Position numbers and translations under genes: made by a program. A stretch of DNA of 64,000 bases from Caballeronia sp. INDeC2. Lineage in GTDB: Bacteria > Pseudomonadota > Gammaproteobacteria > Burkholderiales > Burkholderiaceae. Location of the stretch: positions 1 through 64,000 of the forward strand of contig NZ_JALQDG010000051.1 in the NCBI RefSeq assembly GCF_023631325.1, in the 5' to 3' direction. Shown one piece after another: positions 61,312-64,000 of this stretch; position 1 is the stretch's first letter; every line of letters begins with the position of its first letter. The notes beneath the pieces were generated by a model. The model worked only from the letters and a program-made list of their open reading frames with translations, had not been told where the DNA came from and did no database searches.

Positions 61312-62663
61312 ATGAGCCGCGACATCGAACAGTTTAAAAAGAGCTTCGACAATCTCTTCGAGCAAGTCAGTCGTCGACGGACATTTGCGAAATCCGGATG
61401 GGCTCTCGACAGCGTCGTCGGGAGCAACGTTGTTCGGATTCGGCGCTCCCAGCGGTTCAGGAAGAGTACACAGTCCAACTTCCTATCCGCCGCTGGTTCG
61501 GCAAAGAGCCCGCCGTTAATCGTGGACGTATCGGCTGTCACCCTGATTTTCAGCACCTTGAAGGAACGGACGAAATCGAGTATCACCACGTCACGACGAT
61601 GTTCATCGACGTGAAGAACTCGACGCGGCTGGGCCTGCGATATCCGCTAGACGTGGTCCAGCACATCAAGAACTCGATTTTGCGGGCCGCGTCGGAAACC
61701 GTCCGCGCGATGGACGGGCATGTGCATCGTTTCATGGGCGACGCGCTCATGGCCTTTTTTGGCGGACGAGGCACGTGCAAGGAGTCGTCCGCGATGGCGG
61801 CAATCTCTTGTGCTGCGATGTTGCAGGCGCTCATGCAGGAGTCGGTGGTGCCTGCGTTGATGAAGCGAGGCATCGACGCACGGGACATCGGATTTCGAGT
61901 CGGCCTGGACTTCGGGGACGACAAGGATGTGCTGTGGTCATCCTACGGTTATACCGACGTGCACGAAGTGACGGCGACTTCTTTCTACGTCGACGTGTCG
62001 GCGAAGCTTCAATCGATGGCGTCGAAGGACGCCGCGATGCTGGGGCAGAATTTAATGAAGTTTCTCGACCTGCCGGAGACCCTCCTGCAGCAGAAGACCG
62101 AACGGCGCGGGGATGAGATAGTGACGGTTCCGTATCTGCGGCCGAACTACGAGATGTCGGACGGAAACCCATTGAACTACGAGGTTCGCAAGCTCAACTT
62201 CAAGGCGTTTGCGAAACTCCTTCCGCTGCCGACCGAGCTCAAGCAAATTCTTGTCCCCGAGGTCAAGGCGCGCGGCGGTATCAGCTTTTACGCGAGCGTG
62301 CTCGGCGGCGCGGAGGGATTCAAGCCGTATCCGTCACTTTCAGAATGCCTGCCCAAGCACGTCGACCTCTCTTTCGTCGTGCGGGCGGAGCCGCTCGCAC
62401 TCGATGGGCTGCGCCTACCGCTCTCGGGCAAGTTCATCAAGCAGAATCACGGGAAAGAGGCGCGCGAAAATGATGGCCTTGAGCCCGAGGTCGTGGAGTT
62501 CGAGATGCGGCGAACGACGGACGGATTCGGTAACGCGAAGCCTTGTGAGCGGACGTTCAAGCGTTCGACGGCGTATCGCGGCGTGCATTCCGTCACGGCG
62601 CGTATTGTGGATGCAAGCGGGCAGATCGTGTTTCAAGACACGATTGCAGTTCACATCAAGTAA
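61312..62663 (+). pseudogene. Pycsar-type class III nucleotide cyclase, frameshifted near N-terminus
   Basis: The proper start is ATG 61312 (MSRDIEQFKKSFDNLFEQ), 15 bp after the effector gene. That frame goes wrong near 61445, and the coding sequence continues in the next frame with LPAVQEEYTVQLPIRRWFG, GCHPDFQHLEGTDEIEYHHV and the cyclase core. The two metal Asp residues are in MFIDVKNSTRLG and HRFMGDALMAFFGG. The C-terminal ~170 residues form a region like the AGS-C sensor domain. All catalytic elements are intact in one frame, which could be translated from ATG 61398 or later. Neighbouring PycTM identifies it as a Pycsar cyclase. Pyrimidine specificity is inferred from context only. Confidence 0.85.
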
Positions 62664-63837
62664 GTGACTTCGACGGTACGCATCGGTTATCAAGAATGGC
62701 CGACTTCAGACCTCGCTCGCCAAGAAGCCGTGCTTCCGCAGCCATCGCTGATGTGTCGTCGTGATGTCGTGGAACATCGTGCAACCGGACAAGCAGCGCT
62801 CCGTTGTTGCTCAAGTCGCATCCAACGTATTGGCGTAGATAGTGCGACGGGCCGATTTGTACACCAAGAGCCGTCGAGGCGTCCGGCCGGAGTCAGCGTC
62901 GGAGAAAGGGCGGACCATGTGAGCTGGCGAACGCCGGAAGCAGCCATCCCGCCGCGCGGCGCAGTCAATGTCGGTAGCTCGCCATAGTGCTGACGTTCAG
63001 GGGAGCCTCCTTGAACGTCAGCTAAGGCCGATTCAGGTTCCTCCGGCAGGTGCCGGCATCAGCACCTCAGCGTGAGCAAGGCAAGACGCTGCTGTCAAAC
63101 GACTGGGATCGTGCGAGGAGGATGGCGCTCGCTACCGCGTTGTGAAATTGTTGGCAGAATTCGAGCCGTTAAAAGACTGGGAGTTATCTTTATACCCGCG
63201 TTTTGTACCCTAACCAGCCGCAAATCGTACTGCCTTAAATCATTAAAAGCCGATCATAGCGTGGCCGCGGTCGACAATGACGAAGCGGCCGCCTTGCTGA
63301 GCGAGGTGTTTCAGGATTGGAATGGTCGGACCGAGCCGGTACTGCCCGGTTAAGCAGGCCATACCACGGCGCCTGAGTGTCGTCGATGATCGCGATAGGG
63401 CCAAACGGCGACGACAGTGTTGCAGGGCTGCGTCAGTGTTCCGGTACGCTTCGCCGGCGGCCGGGCCGGTCGTGATGGTCTTGGCCGATCCAGCACCTGT
63501 CTTTATTTAGAGCAAGCCGACAGTCCATGGACAGGGCGGCGCCTCGTAAGACTCACTGAATAGTACAGAGACCAGCGTGTGCCGCGCAACGGCCGCCAGC
63601 AAAGAGGAGCACGGCTGGCAGCCGGTTACGTCGCCTTGTAGCGTGCGTGCGGCATAAACTCTCGCCTCCAATAAAACTGGCAGTGTTTTGTGCTGGAATG
63701 GAGCCTCGTCAGCCCACGATTCGACAGCATCTGCGCCAAGGAAACCAATATTATTGATCTATTCAAAACATGGTGCGCACAAGCGCCCGGGGTCTCAAGA
63801 AGCAAGACCTCTCGAGTTGCGCTAGTCGGAGAACAAA
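62664..63837. other. Long intergenic region with a perfect hairpin
   Basis: About 1.2 kb without a gene that I trust. A perfect 11-bp inverted repeat, GCTGACGTTCA (62989-62999) with TGAACGTCAGC (63012-63022), encloses a 12-nt loop. No T-run follows, so it may be a cruciform, binding site or element end. A short minus-strand frame at 63245-63362 reads GPTIPILKHLAQQGGRFVIV, suggesting a decayed gene. The last 170 bp precede the acetolactate synthase start and probably contain its promoter. Confidence 0.55.
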
Positions 63838-64000
63838 TTGAAAGTTGCTGTCACGGAAATTGCACAGGTCGCGTCGGCCGAGTCGGCTCACTTCACCGGA
63901 GCAAACACTCTTTCGGGGGCCCACATGGTGGTGTCGGCATTGCGCATGGAAGGCATAGACACCGTGTGGGGCTACCCGGGCGGCGCAGTTTTGCCGATCT
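63838..64000 (+). CDS. ilvB: Acetolactate synthase large subunit, 3' end outside window
   Basis: The frame starts at TTG 63838 with a GGAG site about 8 bp upstream and runs off the window. The first ~25 residues are a variable leader. They are followed by SGAHMVVSALRMEGIDTVWG and YPGGAVLPI, the conserved ThDP-enzyme N-terminus of acetolactate synthase (normally SGAEMVVRALQEEGV then WGYPGGAVL). The enzyme condenses two pyruvates, or pyruvate and 2-ketobutyrate, in branched-chain amino acid synthesis. An ATG at 63925 is an alternative but would cut off the leader and the SGAH segment. Confidence 0.88.
   Translation, partial: MKVAVTEIAQVASAESAHFTGANTLSGAHMVVSALRMEGIDTVWGYPGGAVLPI

Noticed and set aside
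62664..63510. Several 60-110 codon plus-strand frames downstream of the cyclase
   Set aside because: They have no ribosome sites or familiar motifs, they conflict in frame, and they cross the perfect hairpin.
1..64000. CRISPR arrays, rRNA or tRNA genes
   Set aside because: I saw no regularly spaced short repeats, rRNA-like blocks or convincing tRNA cloverleaf sequence. A search with tRNA and CRISPR tools could still find a missed one.

Overview
The window is high-GC, Burkholderiaceae-type DNA. NRPS siderophore genes, FhuB/C/D-type iron transporters, a KfrA/integrase pair, a DUF1488 protein and Burkholderia-style HU paralogs point to Burkholderia, Caballeronia or Paraburkholderia. Species and replicon cannot be fixed from the sequence. 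The wealth of accessory genes and IS elements fits a second chromosome, a megaplasmid or a genomic island.

Positions 1-28700 hold an iron-acquisition locus. Two NRPS genes (the first cut by the window edge) share a practically perfect 2.86 kb duplication covering a C-A-T module with a serine-like specificity code. They are followed on the same strand by a TonB-dependent receptor, a PvdE/SyrD-type ABC exporter, a FhuD-type binding protein, a fused FhuB-type permease, a FhuC-type ATPase, a PvdQ-type acylase and an ExbB-like protein, then bacterioferritin. On the minus strand lies a second uptake set (receptor, permease, binding protein). Its upstream end is a deletion scar joining an exporter fragment to the last codons of a fhuC homologue. 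An AraC regulator is divergent to it, with Fur-like boxes nearby.

Positions 28800-33700 carry regulators and small enzymes: TetR/DinB divergent, and AraC divergent from a two-gene operon whose oxidoreductase is frameshifted. From 33900 to 42200 come a decayed IS1182-type transposase, an HD-GYP gene interrupted by an intact IS5-type element with a 4-bp target duplication, a frameshifted autotransporter and an unusual REC-LuxR-PAS-degenerate-kinase fusion.

Positions 42600-56800 are an accessory segment: DUF1488, a tyrosine recombinase divergent from KfrA, a ribbon-helix-helix protein, two copies of an HU/small-protein/SET cassette (the second SET gene is only a stub), a DUF1016 PD-(D/E)XK nuclease, a J-domain protein, an IS66 remnant, and an IS3-type element that seems to split a tandem-HTH gene.

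Positions 57240-62660 look like a two-armed anti-phage defence locus. The minus arm encodes an XRE repressor, an ImmA/IrrE metallopeptidase (frameshifted), a RuvC-like-fold protein, a Ser/Thr kinase and a 60-residue protein. The plus arm encodes a 70-residue protein, a Pycsar-type membrane effector (DUF5706-like) and a class III nucleotide cyclase (frameshifted near its N-terminus). The intergenic region has repeated CGAACTT sites, including one perfect inverted pair, suggesting that one repressor controls both arms. The window ends in the start of an acetolactate synthase gene.

Several genes carry isolated one-base frameshifts, so either decay or base-calling error must be considered.
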